Below are positions 16,518 through 24,545 of a DNA stretch of 64,000 nucleotides, one piece after another (the stretch's first letter is position 1; the number at the start of each line of letters is the position of its first letter). Below the pieces are notes generated by a model. That model had not been told where the DNA came from. It did not search any database and worked only from the letters and a program-made list of their open reading frames with translations. The stretch lies in contig JANNVK010000006.1 of NCBI GenBank assembly GCA_031414415.1, positions 19,882-83,881 on the forward strand. Reading direction: 5' to 3'. This DNA is from JANNVK01 sp031414415 (GTDB lineage: Bacteria; Acidobacteriota; Blastocatellia; Pyrinomonadales; Pyrinomonadaceae). The position numbers and the translations under genes are program-made.

Positions 16518-17234
16518 TTATTTCGCAGGTAATTTGCTTGGGCGAATTTCGACTTTACTCGGTAATGTCCGCGGATTGATTTTCAATAAATCGACCACAA
16601 TTTCTGCAATGTCATTCGGATGAATCTGCCAAGATGTTTCATCCGTAACTTCTTGACTTCCAAAAGTTGTGTTGACAGATCCAGGACAAATCAACGAAAC
16701 CTTTATATTATCCTGTCTTACTTCTTGCATAAGTGCTTCAGTAAAACCATTCAACGCATATTTCGAAGCATTATACGTTGCCATTTTAGGATGTGCGTTT
16801 TGCCCAGCGATCGATGAAATGTTGAAAATGTATCCGCCATTGCGTTCTTTCATCAATGGAATCACTTTTTTACAAGTATGAAACACACTATAAAGGTTAG
16901 TTTCAAGCGTGTATTCAAATTCAATAAAACTCGTTTCTTCCACAGTTTTGCCAAATATCCCAACTCCCGCGTTATTGATCAAAATATCAACACTGCCGAA
17001 TCTCTTCAAACATTCTGCAAACATTGCATCAATTTCTTCTTCATCCCGAACATCACAAGAAATTCCGGCAACTTCGCCAAATTCTGATAGGATATTTAAA
17101 CTACTTCTAAGCTGAATTTTATTACGCCCACAAATAAAAACCTTCACACCGGATTTCAACAACGCTTCCGCGATTGCGAATCCGATTCCTTTTGTTCCGC
17201 CGGTTATAATTGCAATTTTATTATCTAAACTCAT
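16518..17234 (-). CDS. Short-chain dehydrogenase/reductase (classical SDR)
   Basis: 238 residues with a Rossmann fold: cofactor loop TGGTKGIG (residues about 11-18), NNAGVG, catalytic Ser in FNISSIAGQ, and YxxxK in YNASKYALNG. CGRN after beta-2 suggests NADP preference. Its ATG overlaps the gatB stop (ATGA), so it is translated with gatB. The substrate cannot be told; the C terminus (PRTLPSKVEIRPSKLPAK) is typical of 3-ketoacyl-reductase-like SDRs. Confidence 0.9.
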   Translation of the reverse strand: MSLDNKIAIITGGTKGIGFAIAEALLKSGVKVFICGRNKIQLRSSLNILSEFGEVAGISCDVRDEEEIDAMFAECLKRFGSVDILINNAGVGIFGKTVEETSFIEFEYTLETNLYSVFHTCKKVIPLMKERNGGYIFNISSIAGQNAHPKMATYNASKYALNGFTEALMQEVRQDNIKVSLICPGSVNTTFGSQEVTDETSWQIHPNDIAEIVVDLLKINPRTLPSKVEIRPSKLPAK

Positions 17235-18703
17235 TTCAATTTCTCTTTTAAAAGATCATTCACAATTTTCGGATTCGCCTTTCCGCCAGAAGCCTTCATC
17301 GTTTGCCCAACGAAAAACCCAAACAATTTCTCGTTTCCGGCTTTGTATGCAGTAACTTGATTTTGGTTATTGGCAATTATTTCGTCAACAATTTTTTCGA
17401 TTTCCGAACTATCCGAAATTTGCTCAAAGCCTTTTTCCGCAATAACTTCCGCCGCTGATTTTCCGTTGACAAACATTTCGGTCAACACTTCTTTCGCTTG
17501 ATTATTGTTGATGCTTCCAGAGTCAACTGTTTTGATTAATTCAGCTAAGGCTTCTGCCGAAACGCTCGATTCACTTGCAGATTTACCAACATTATTTAGC
17601 TCTCGCAATAATTCAGACAAAATAAAGTTTGCCGAAACTCTCGGGTTTCCTGACAATTTTGCGGTTGTTTCGTAAAATTCAGACAAGTCTTTTTCGACAA
17701 CAAGTTGCGATGCGTCTGCATATGAAAGCGAATATTCTTGCATAAATCTGTCACGCATTGCATCAGGCAATTCGGGCATCGAACGCTTAATTTCGTCGAT
17801 AACTTCCGCCGTTACTTTTAATGGTTGCAAGTCAGGCTCGGGAAAATATCGATAATCATGAGCATCTTCCTTGCTCCGCATAATTCGCGTCTGATTATTT
17901 TTGTCGTCCCAAAGCCGCGTTTCTTGGTTTACGCCTTCGCCGGATTCGTGTGCTTTGATTTGGCGTTCAATCTCATATTCAATCGCTTTTTGCATAAATC
18001 GAACCGAGTTCAAATTCTTTAATTCAACTTTGGTGCGAAATTCAGGTTCACCGATTTTTCGCACAGAAACATTCGCCTCACAACGCAAATTTCCTTTCTC
18101 CATATCAGCGTCAGACGCTCCAACCCATTGCAAAACGCGGCGAACGTGGTTCACGTAATCATAAGCTTGCCACGACGAACGAAAATCAGCTTTCGTCACA
18201 ATCTCACCCAGCGGCGTTCCAGCTCGATTGAGGTCAACGTATGAATATTTATCTACATTTGGCAGACCTTCATGCACGTTTTTTCCCGCATCTTCTTCCA
18301 AATGCATTCGCTCAATCCGGATTTTCATCGGCTTAAACTCTTTCGCACGTCCATTCTCATCGCGTTCGGCGGTCATTATCGTGAGCTCGCCATCGGAAGA
18401 AAAAGGCTTGTCGTATTGCGAAATTTGATAACCTTTCGGCAAATCGGGATAAAAATAATTCTTCCGCGAAAAGATTGAAGTTTCATTAACAGTTAGCCCA
18501 AGTGACAAAGCAGCTTTCGCACCAAGTTCGATAACTCGTTTGTTTAAAACAGGTAACGCTCCCGGCAAACCAAGACAAACCGGACACGTATTTGCATTTG
18601 GCTCATCACCAAAACTAGTTGCACAACCACAGAAAATCTTAGTTTCCGTAGCAAGCTGTGCATGAATTTCCATTCCGATAATTGTTTCCCAACCGTTTTT
18701 CAT
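17231..18703 (-). CDS. gatB: Asp-tRNA(Asn)/Glu-tRNA(Gln) amidotransferase subunit B
   Basis: 490 residues, normal length. GatB binds misacylated tRNA and phosphorylates the acyl group before ammonia transfer from GatA. Visible: the N-terminal WETIIGMEIHAQL, the zinc-type cysteines in FCGCATSF and NTCPVCLG, KNYFYPDLPKGYQISQY, and the C-terminal YqeY-like tail ending KANPKIVNDLLKEKLK. gatA and gatC are not in the window. Its ATG overlaps the stop of the HNH gene (ATGA), and a 40-bp copy of its 5' end lies 714 bp upstream at 19380-19419 with 38 of 40 bases identical, so the present start seems to be a rebuilt one. Confidence 0.96.
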   Translation of the reverse strand: MKNGWETIIGMEIHAQLATETKIFCGCATSFGDEPNANTCPVCLGLPGALPVLNKRVIELGAKAALSLGLTVNETSIFSRKNYFYPDLPKGYQISQYDKPFSSDGELTIMTAERDENGRAKEFKPMKIRIERMHLEEDAGKNVHEGLPNVDKYSYVDLNRAGTPLGEIVTKADFRSSWQAYDYVNHVRRVLQWVGASDADMEKGNLRCEANVSVRKIGEPEFRTKVELKNLNSVRFMQKAIEYEIERQIKAHESGEGVNQETRLWDDKNNQTRIMRSKEDAHDYRYFPEPDLQPLKVTAEVIDEIKRSMPELPDAMRDRFMQEYSLSYADASQLVVEKDLSEFYETTAKLSGNPRVSANFILSELLRELNNVGKSASESSVSAEALAELIKTVDSGSINNNQAKEVLTEMFVNGKSAAEVIAEKGFEQISDSSEIEKIVDEIIANNQNQVTAYKAGNEKLFGFFVGQTMKASGGKANPKIVNDLLKEKLK

Positions 18704-18705
18704 AA
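18666..18705 (-). repeat. Direct repeat, copy 1: 5' end of intact gatB
   Basis: Bases 18666-18705 match 19380-19419 at 38 of 40 positions, with 30 consecutive identical bases (18675-18704). The copy covers the gatB start codon and about 12 codons. The two copies bracket the HNH two-gene cassette. Confidence 0.95.
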
Positions 18706-19143
18706 TTCGTTTATTTTTTCTAATGCTTTTTCACTCGGAAAACGCTTTCTAAAATTCAATTCCTGGCGTTCAATCAATCTAACATAGTTATTAAATTGTA
18801 AAATCTTCTCTGTAACTTCACCAATTTTGGAAATTGCTTCAATTTTATTTTCTTTCAAGCTAAAATGTTCATTCCATTTATCAATTCGTGGGTTGAAGAA
18901 TCTTACAAAATCGCCTGTTTGCCAGTCAATCGAAGTTAAATCCGTGCCTTTGAAACGATTGCAAAAAGCACAGGAATAAGCGAGATTTTCAAAATTTGAT
19001 AAGCCACCGTGTTTTCTGCTAATAATATGCTCAACTTCGCAACCATAAAATGCGTCGTCATAACTAATTAGGCAATATTCGCACAAATACAAGGCTCTTT
19101 CAGCAACTTTTTCTCTGAGTTTTTTAGATATGTAACGGCTCAT
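18700..19143 (-). CDS. HNH endonuclease family protein
   Basis: 147 residues. The HNH fold is shown by two zinc-type CxxC pairs (LCEYCLI and SCAFCNRFKG) and the catalytic core CEVEHIISRKHGGLSNFENLAYSC, in which the motif runs H-I-I...N...N. The C-terminal half (residues 75-147) is helical and basic. The stop is fused to the gatB start (ATGA), and its own start overlaps the upstream 79-aa gene by 4 bp, so three genes are translationally chained. It may be a toxin, a homing-type nuclease or a restriction-like enzyme; the duplicated gatB start favours a mobile or homing role. Confidence 0.88.
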   Translation of the reverse strand: MSRYISKKLREKVAERALYLCEYCLISYDDAFYGCEVEHIISRKHGGLSNFENLAYSCAFCNRFKGTDLTSIDWQTGDFVRFFNPRIDKWNEHFSLKENKIEAISKIGEVTEKILQFNNYVRLIERQELNFRKRFPSEKALEKINEL

Positions 19144-19379
19144 TTAGTTACATAATGACGAGCTTTCGCCTTGGCTAATCGCATCAAATGTTCAATTTGC
19201 ATATAATGGTCAAGTTCTGATTTTTCGTCTTCCGACAAACCTTCTTCGCGTTCGCGTTCGATTAAATCAAACACACGTTTTCTGGTTTTTTCCGATGGAC
19301 GAAAGGCAATCACATTTTGCGGACTCGAACCAGCGGCGATAAACTCAACAAATTCGTCATATACTCTCGCAACATTCAT
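19140..19379 (-). CDS. Small partner protein encoded upstream of the HNH nuclease
   Basis: 79 residues from ATG 19379, chosen because GGAG lies 7 nt upstream, inside the gatB-like repeat, and because the ATG overlaps the stop of the vestigial gatB frame. It is helical, with a conserved-looking N terminus (VARVYDEFVEFIAAG) and a charged C-terminal helix (SELDHYMQIEHLMRLAKAKAR). From memory, similar small proteins are found next to HNH genes in cyanobacteria and other bacteria; that recollection needs a database check. It could be an inhibitor/antitoxin or DNA-binding partner. No function is established here. Confidence 0.75.
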   Translation of the reverse strand: MNVARVYDEFVEFIAAGSSPQNVIAFRPSEKTRKRVFDLIEREREEGLSEDEKSELDHYMQIEHLMRLAKAKARHYVTK

Positions 19380-19417
19380 ATTTTCACTCCGATAATTGTT
19401 TCCCAACCGTTTTTCAT
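19376..19417 (-). pseudogene. Vestigial gatB start, 13 codons
   Basis: Reading from ATG 19417 the frame encodes MKNGWETIIGVKI and stops at 19376-19378. It reproduces the first ten residues of intact gatB exactly, then diverges and ends in ATGA overlapping the 79-aa gene. It now acts at most as a leader peptide that couples translation into the cassette. Confidence 0.85.
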
Positions 19418-19419
19418 AA
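19380..19419 (-). repeat. Direct repeat, copy 2: duplicated gatB 5' end
   Basis: Second copy of the 40-bp repeat, 714 bp from copy 1. Mismatches to copy 1 are at 19384 and 19387. This copy carries the Shine-Dalgarno-like GGAG used by the 79-aa gene. Confidence 0.95.
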
Positions 19420-19428
19420 ATATATCCA

Positions 19429-19469
19429 AAAAATAAAACGCGAATATGCTTTTATCATAATCCGCGTTT
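19429..19469 (-). terminator. Probable terminator after the 208-aa secreted protein gene
   Basis: On the minus strand AAACGCG (19469-19463) pairs with CGCGTTT (19442-19436), followed by TATTTTTTGG. Its end lies only about 15 bp before the vestigial gatB start, so the gatB promoter must overlap it or lie within it, unless readthrough supplies gatB. Confidence 0.7.
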
Positions 19470-19496
19470 CGTTTAAATTCAATGAATTGTTTTGAT

Positions 19497-20123
19497 TTAG
19501 TCAATTCTGATTCCCGCGGCTCTTGCTTCGTCTTCAAGCAATTCCCATTGTGCCGATAATCCAACTCTCTGTTGCTCCAAACCGCGAATTGTTGTGATAA
19601 TTTGCTCGCGTTCGTAGTTTTGAGGTTGATAAAATCCAATCGGATAACCTCCGTAATAATATTGATTTCCATAATTTACATAACCAATATTGATATTTCC
19701 GTATTTGCTATAAAAATTAAGTGAGTGCAAAGTTTCTAACGGATATGAAACTGTGTAAAAGATTTTTTGATTTGGAAGACGCGAAAGTTCGGCGTTTAAA
19801 TAACGAATTTGAGCATTGAGTGAAGCAAAATGTGTTCGAAAAACATTTGCCCGTGCAAACAAAAAAGATTGAGTTTGCTGCTCTTTAATCCTCGCTTTTT
19901 TGGCAAATTGCGTTAGGTTTTGCTGCCTTTCAGACTCTTTTTGTTTCAGTTCTTCGGGCGAAGGCATTCCTAGCTTTTTATAATTCGCTCGATAATCTTC
20001 CTCTTGTTGCACTCGTGCCACACGAAATTTCTCAAGATCAGAATTCGTGATAGTTTTCGTTTGACCAAAAACAATATTCGCAACCGCGAAAGTTACGACT
20101 AGCAAAAGAAACAACTTTTTCAT
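19497..20123 (-). CDS. Secreted coiled-coil protein of unknown function
   Basis: 208 residues with signal peptide MKKLFLLLVVTFAVANIVFG. The mature part starts with a long charged helix (residues about 28-110, QQEEDYRANYKKLG... and KESERQQNLTQFAKKA). A Tyr/Gly-rich stretch follows (GNINIGYVNYGNQYYYGGYPIGFYQP), then a second helix (IITTIRGLEQQRVGLSAQWELLEDEARAAG). The Tyr/Gly centre may be a surface loop. No family recognised. It stands alone between terminator-like hairpins. Confidence 0.7.
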   Translation of the reverse strand: MKKLFLLLVVTFAVANIVFGQTKTITNSDLEKFRVARVQQEEDYRANYKKLGMPSPEELKQKESERQQNLTQFAKKARIKEQQTQSFLFARANVFRTHFASLNAQIRYLNAELSRLPNQKIFYTVSYPLETLHSLNFYSKYGNINIGYVNYGNQYYYGGYPIGFYQPQNYEREQIITTIRGLEQQRVGLSAQWELLEDEARAAGIRID

Positions 20124-20176
20124 AATTTTTACCCCAAAAATCTTCGATGCAAAATGTATGTAAAAGTATTACCACA

Positions 20177-20220
20177 AACAACACGGCGAACACAAAATAA
20201 ATTGCATTCGCCGTGTTGTT
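20177..20220. other. Perfect 14-bp inverted repeat between convergent-free genes
   Basis: AACAACACGGCGAA (20177-20190) and TTCGCCGTGTTGTT (20207-20220) form a perfect stem with a 16-nt loop. No T run follows on either strand, so it is a weak terminator candidate; a repeat-derived or regulatory hairpin is possible. The rest of the 20124-20336 spacer has a degenerate GCGTCTTGGCGG repeat and no gene. Confidence 0.6.
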
Positions 20221-20336
20221 CAAAATCCATTTTTTCCGCCAAGCGTCCAAGTTCTCCAAGAAATAACAGAAAGAAAAACTATTTACTTGGCGTTCTCTGC
20301 GTCTTGGCGGTGAATTTTCCGATTGAAAAAATCCAG

Positions 20337-22448
20337 TTAGAAACTCAGACTCAAGCCAATCTTTCCAGTTCTTCCCGCCGTCTGAAATCCATTTTCGAAA
20401 TATTCATAAGCAAAAAGATTCTCAATCGTGCCAAAGAATCTCCATTTCAATTTTTCGTTGAAACTAGGAATTTCGTAGCTTGCAGTAACGTCAGCTTTGC
20501 GGTTTCCTCTAAACGAATAAATTCGTGTCTGAAAGATTGAATTGCTAAAAATCGGTGCGAGATATTCGCTCGATGCAACAAAATCTGCATTTACAAAAAA
20601 CCTTTTGCCGATATATTGCGTTGCGACAAACGAAAATTGATGATCTGGAACGCCTAATGTTCGCGTAATTCGGCTACCCGCAACTTGTGGATTTAGCTGG
20701 TCGCTATTCGTGTAAGTATATGATGTAAATAGAGTTGTTGTATTTGTGATTTTGAAATCGCCGCTAAATTCTGCACCGCGTGAAACTCCGCCTTTGGTAT
20801 TAAAATATCCACCAAATGGTCGTGGCGTTGTTCCAATATTTTGAGCCACATTTGCAAAACCAACAATATCGTTAAGTCTTGTGTAGAAATAAGTTGCAGT
20901 AAGTTTCGCACGATTATCAGCAAGACTTTGCTCAATTCCGCCATCGAAAGCAAACGTTTTTTCGGGAGCCAGATTCGGATCGCCGAGTGCTGTAAAACTC
21001 TGTGTAAAACTCGAATAGAAAGTTCCAAATCTTTCATAGAGCGACGGCACGCGATAACCATTTCCAGCGTGAAAACGGAATTTAGTGTTAGTTTTCGAAA
21101 CAAAATAACTTACTGAACCATCAAAAGTGTAACTATTTGGCGGACTTTTCAGAGTTAAATTAGCGTATGGCGGATTGTTTCGGCTAAATGTTGGGTTTTT
21201 GAGCGAGAAAAGCTGACTGCGAAAAGAACCCGAAAATTGTAGTTTTCCATCAAGAAAATTTAACAAATTTTGAGCGAAAAATGTGTTGCTATTTTGTCTT
21301 GCACGCACAAAAAAAGCCGCATTTACATTCGCCGAAAATCCATCATTTCCATATTTTTCGGTTTCATATTCGTAACCGATGGTTAAATTATTTCGCTTTG
21401 TTCGCCAGTCTAACTTTGTTTCGAGCGTGTTTATCAAGCCTTCAAACGTTGAGTTTGAAGCACTTTGAAAACCAACACCTAGAAGACCATTAACATTTCT
21501 CCGGCTGGTTTTTGAACCTTGATAATTTGCCGAGAAGAATAAATTGTCAGTAAAAACTTGCGTTAAACGAAATTGACCATTAAACACTTTCGACTTCTGA
21601 AAATTGTCAGGATCATTAGCATCAACAACAAAATTTATACCTTTTTGAGCCGAAATTATTGTTGTAACTGTTGGCAAATTTGTTCCAAAAGTATCTGGGC
21701 TAGAATTTAATTTTACAAAAGCATCTGAGACAAAAAATCTTCCTGAAAGATATGTTTTGCTAATTGGATTATAGTCGATTCTGCCGTTGAAATTTGCGTT
21801 GTTTGCGTCGTCGTCTTTGTCTATTCCTTCACTAAAAATGGTTCTTGAAATGCCGAGTGTGTAGCCAAATTTTTCAAATCCATCCGAAATATTCCCGCGA
21901 ATTCGCTTTTGCCCGAGCGATCCGAAAGCTGTTGTTAATCCGCCGTGAAATCCTTTCCGTGGAGCTTGCGATTGAATATCTATCGCACCGCCACCAGCGT
22001 TTGTACCGTAGAGAGATGAACCTGTTCCACGCAAAACTTCTAGCCGAAAAGCATTTGTATGCGTAAAGTCGCTGATAAAAGATGACGCATCGCCATTGAT
22101 TGCAGCCGCATCGCGAAACCTCATTCCATCGATCAAAACTGCTGTATCTGAGTTGCGAAGACCGCGTGTTTTGATTGTTACAAGTCTTCCAAATCCACCA
22201 ATTTGCTGAACACGCAAACCCGGAACTGTCCGCACAGAATCAGCAAATGAAAATTCACTTCGTTCTCTAAGTTGTTTCGCATCAATAAGATATACAGTTT
22301 TTGAAATTTCTGTTTCGCTTTGGCTTGTGCCGGAAGAAACCGTGACAGTTTCTTTAATTTGTGGAGTTGGACTCGGTGTCGCTGTCTGTGCAAACACGCC
22401 AGACAGAAAAATACTTACTAAAAATAAAATCTTAAAAAATCTATTCAT
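20337..22448 (-). CDS. TonB-dependent outer-membrane receptor, probably for cobalamin (BtuB-like)
   Basis: 703 residues from ATG 22448, preceded by GAGG and giving the signal peptide MNRFFKILFLVSIFLSGVFAQ; a longer frame to 22571 only adds repeat-derived residues. A plug domain occupies about residues 40-165 (DSVRTVPGLRVQQIGG, IKTRGLRNSDTAVLIDGMRF, EVLRGTGSSLYGTNAGGGAIDIQS). A 22-strand-type barrel follows, ending in Phe (GKIGLSLSF) as Bam-targeted barrels do. It is the last gene behind a cobalamin riboswitch, after periplasmic binding protein, permease and ATPase genes. This supports B12 or another corrinoid as substrate; the receptor alone would not show this. Confidence 0.88.
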   Translation of the reverse strand: MNRFFKILFLVSIFLSGVFAQTATPSPTPQIKETVTVSSGTSQSETEISKTVYLIDAKQLRERSEFSFADSVRTVPGLRVQQIGGFGRLVTIKTRGLRNSDTAVLIDGMRFRDAAAINGDASSFISDFTHTNAFRLEVLRGTGSSLYGTNAGGGAIDIQSQAPRKGFHGGLTTAFGSLGQKRIRGNISDGFEKFGYTLGISRTIFSEGIDKDDDANNANFNGRIDYNPISKTYLSGRFFVSDAFVKLNSSPDTFGTNLPTVTTIISAQKGINFVVDANDPDNFQKSKVFNGQFRLTQVFTDNLFFSANYQGSKTSRRNVNGLLGVGFQSASNSTFEGLINTLETKLDWRTKRNNLTIGYEYETEKYGNDGFSANVNAAFFVRARQNSNTFFAQNLLNFLDGKLQFSGSFRSQLFSLKNPTFSRNNPPYANLTLKSPPNSYTFDGSVSYFVSKTNTKFRFHAGNGYRVPSLYERFGTFYSSFTQSFTALGDPNLAPEKTFAFDGGIEQSLADNRAKLTATYFYTRLNDIVGFANVAQNIGTTPRPFGGYFNTKGGVSRGAEFSGDFKITNTTTLFTSYTYTNSDQLNPQVAGSRITRTLGVPDHQFSFVATQYIGKRFFVNADFVASSEYLAPIFSNSIFQTRIYSFRGNRKADVTASYEIPSFNEKLKWRFFGTIENLFAYEYFENGFQTAGRTGKIGLSLSF

Positions 22449-22504
22449 TTTTCCTCTTTCCGCCCTTCGCGGAGTTGGTTTAGGTTGAAAACGATAAAAT
22501 AGTT

Positions 22505-22590
22505 CCAGACTTTTTGGTGAATAACTAAAAGTGAATAGTGAAAAGTTTCTAAATAATTTTTCACTTTTCACTATTAGTTATTCACTAAAT
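22505..22590. repeat. AGTGAAAAGT-type inverted repeat
   Basis: Stretches of AGTGAATAGTGAAAAGT and its near complement (TTTCACTTTTCACTATTAG) face each other between the ATPase and receptor genes. The same words recur at 37865-37940. It is likely an interspersed intergenic repeat; a hairpin in the mRNA could lower receptor expression relative to the transporter. Confidence 0.55.
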
Positions 22591-22635
22591 TAACTGTTGC
22601 GAGGGCAGTTGCAGATTTTCGCTGCATTCCTAATT

Positions 22636-23412
22636 TTATCGCTCGTAACTCATTGTAATTCTTGGCTTTCCGCTCAACGGATGAGCATCGACCAAGACCG
22701 AAATATCGAAAACTTTTCGTAATGTTTCCGTATTTAAAACATCTTCCGGCTTCCCTTTTGCTATGATTTCGCCTCGTTTGAGAAGTAAAATCTCGTCTGC
22801 AAATTCGGATGCCAAATTTATATCGTGTGTGATAATGATTGCCGAACTTCCGCAACCTTCACACCTTTTGCGAACAAGCCGAAACATTAACGCCTGATTT
22901 GATAAATCCAAGTTTGCGGTTGGTTCGTCAAAAAGCAAAATTTTCGCTTCGGTCGCAAAAGCCCTTGCTAATACAACTCTTTGCCGTTCACCGCCGGAAA
23001 GTTGGTTCATTTGGCGTTTTTCAAAACTCTCTAAACCACACATTTCTAACGCTTTAGCAGCAGTTTGTAAATCTTTATCAGTTTCCCAGCCAAATGTTGT
23101 GCCATGCGAAAACCTTCCGCCGAGAACAAATTCTAAAACTGTAATCGGAAATTTTGTCTCATTTTCTTGGGCAACAACCGCGATATTTTTGGCAATTTCA
23201 ACTCTCGAAAAATTATTTATATTTTTTCCGTCAAGCAATATTTCGCCATTTGTTGTCGGCAACAAACCGTTCAATCCACGAAGTAGAGTTGTTTTCCCAG
23301 CACCATTTGCACCTATTACAGCAGTAATCTTCCTGTCTTGCAGATTGAAAGATATATTTTTCAGAACCTCAAAAGAGTGATAACTAATTGTAATGTTATT
23401 AATGCTGAGCAT
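22636..23412 (-). CDS. ABC transporter ATP-binding protein, BtuD/FecE type
   Basis: 258 residues, one nucleotide-binding domain. Walker A GANGAGKTTLLRG, Q-loop VVAQENETKFP, signature LSGGERQRVVLARAF, Walker B ILLFDEPTANLD and switch His in IIITHDINLA. Family layout and neighbours (FecCD permease, lipoprotein binding protein, TonB receptor) place it in a type II importer for cobalamin or iron chelates; the riboswitch favours cobalamin. A 148-bp spacer with TTAGTCTTTTG repeats separates it from the permease gene. Confidence 0.93.
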   Translation of the reverse strand: MLSINNITISYHSFEVLKNISFNLQDRKITAVIGANGAGKTTLLRGLNGLLPTTNGEILLDGKNINNFSRVEIAKNIAVVAQENETKFPITVLEFVLGGRFSHGTTFGWETDKDLQTAAKALEMCGLESFEKRQMNQLSGGERQRVVLARAFATEAKILLFDEPTANLDLSNQALMFRLVRKRCEGCGSSAIIITHDINLASEFADEILLLKRGEIIAKGKPEDVLNTETLRKVFDISVLVDAHPLSGKPRITMSYER

Positions 23413-23416
23413 TTCC

Positions 23417-23560
23417 GTAGTCCTTAGTCCTTAGTCTTTTGTCCTTAGTCTTTTGTCCTTAGTCTTTTGTCCTTAGTCTTTTGTCCCTAGTAAAGAAACG
23501 ACTTCTTGCTGACTATTGACACAAGACTATGGACTTTAGACTGTGGACTTTAGATTCAGA
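23417..23560. repeat. TTAGTCTTTTGTCC tandem repeats in a transporter operon gap
   Basis: The unit GTCCTTAGTCTTTT is repeated about five times from 23418 to 23485. It is followed by a partly complementary block with GACTTTAGACTGTGGACTTTAG at 23528-23555, so the transcript could fold back. The same family lies upstream of metY at 58797-58862. No gene here. Confidence 0.8.
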
Positions 23561-24535
23561 TCAAGACTTCTTCAATAAATATATAAAGAGCGGACAGCCA
23601 ATTAGAGCAGTAATTGCTCCGACTGGAAGTTCTCTCGGCGAAATTGCCGTTCGCGAAACTGTGTCTGCTAAAACTACGAAAGCTGCACCAAACAAACAAC
23701 TTGCTGGTATTACAATCCGGTTATCACTCCCCAAAATCAGACGGATTATATGTGGAACAACTAAACCAACGAATCCGACTGAGCCACCAGAAGCAACAGA
23801 AATTCCAACCAGAAAACTTGCGGTAGTAAAAACTATTAACCTTGTTTTTTTTACTTCAACGCCAAAATCTGCCGCGTCTCGTTCTCCTAACATCATTAAA
23901 TTCAATGCTTTCGCTTGTGATAGTAAAATTATTGTGCCAAATATTGCTGTCGCGAAAACTACATAAAAAGCTGTTGGTGATGCTTGCGACAAATCGCCGA
24001 GTAACCAAAATGTGAAACTCCGAAGGCGAGTTGCGTCGAGCAAACTCGTGAGCAATATTAAGACTGACGAAAGCAGAGTTGTGACAATAACTCCAGCTAA
24101 AACAAGTCTTTCTGTATTCATTCCGGCTCGGCTATTCGCAATTTGCCAAACAATAAAAGTTGCCAAACCTGCACCAATAATTGCAAAAACCGGGCGTGCA
24201 ATCTCAAATTGTGAGAAAAACACAAAAGCTAACATTGTTCCGAGTGCCGCACCGTTTGAAACTCCTAAAAGATACGGTTCAGCCAAAGGATTTCTCAATA
24301 ATGCTTGCAAAGCCGCACCTGCAACTGCCAAACTTGCACCAATACTTACAGCAAGTAAGACACGTGGAATACGAATCTCAAATAGAATTACGCTCTGTTG
24401 CTCATTCAAATTTGTAAATAATAAACTTTCACTCCCAAGAAAAATTGCAGTTGTTATTGCTAAAATCAAAACGCCCAAAAGTGCAACAAGATAGCGTTGA
24501 TATTTGGATTTCAAGTTTATTTTTTCAGCAATCAT
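23561..24535 (-). CDS. ABC transporter permease, FecCD/BtuC family
   Basis: 324 residues, about nine to ten membrane helices. Family landmarks are present: RIPRVLLAVSIGASLAVAGAALQALLRNPLAEPYLLGVSNGAALG near the N terminus (conserved GxxLaxaGa...NPLAdP) and the cytoplasmic coupling segment GFVGLVVPHIIRLILGSDNR. It starts 10 bp after the binding-protein stop, so they are co-transcribed. It forms the channel of the predicted cobalamin importer with the ATPase encoded next. Confidence 0.93.
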   Translation of the reverse strand: MIAEKINLKSKYQRYLVALLGVLILAITTAIFLGSESLLFTNLNEQQSVILFEIRIPRVLLAVSIGASLAVAGAALQALLRNPLAEPYLLGVSNGAALGTMLAFVFFSQFEIARPVFAIIGAGLATFIVWQIANSRAGMNTERLVLAGVIVTTLLSSVLILLTSLLDATRLRSFTFWLLGDLSQASPTAFYVVFATAIFGTIILLSQAKALNLMMLGERDAADFGVEVKKTRLIVFTTASFLVGISVASGGSVGFVGLVVPHIIRLILGSDNRIVIPASCLFGAAFVVLADTVSRTAISPRELPVGAITALIGCPLFIYLLKKS

Positions 24536-24545
24536 TCAATGGTAT

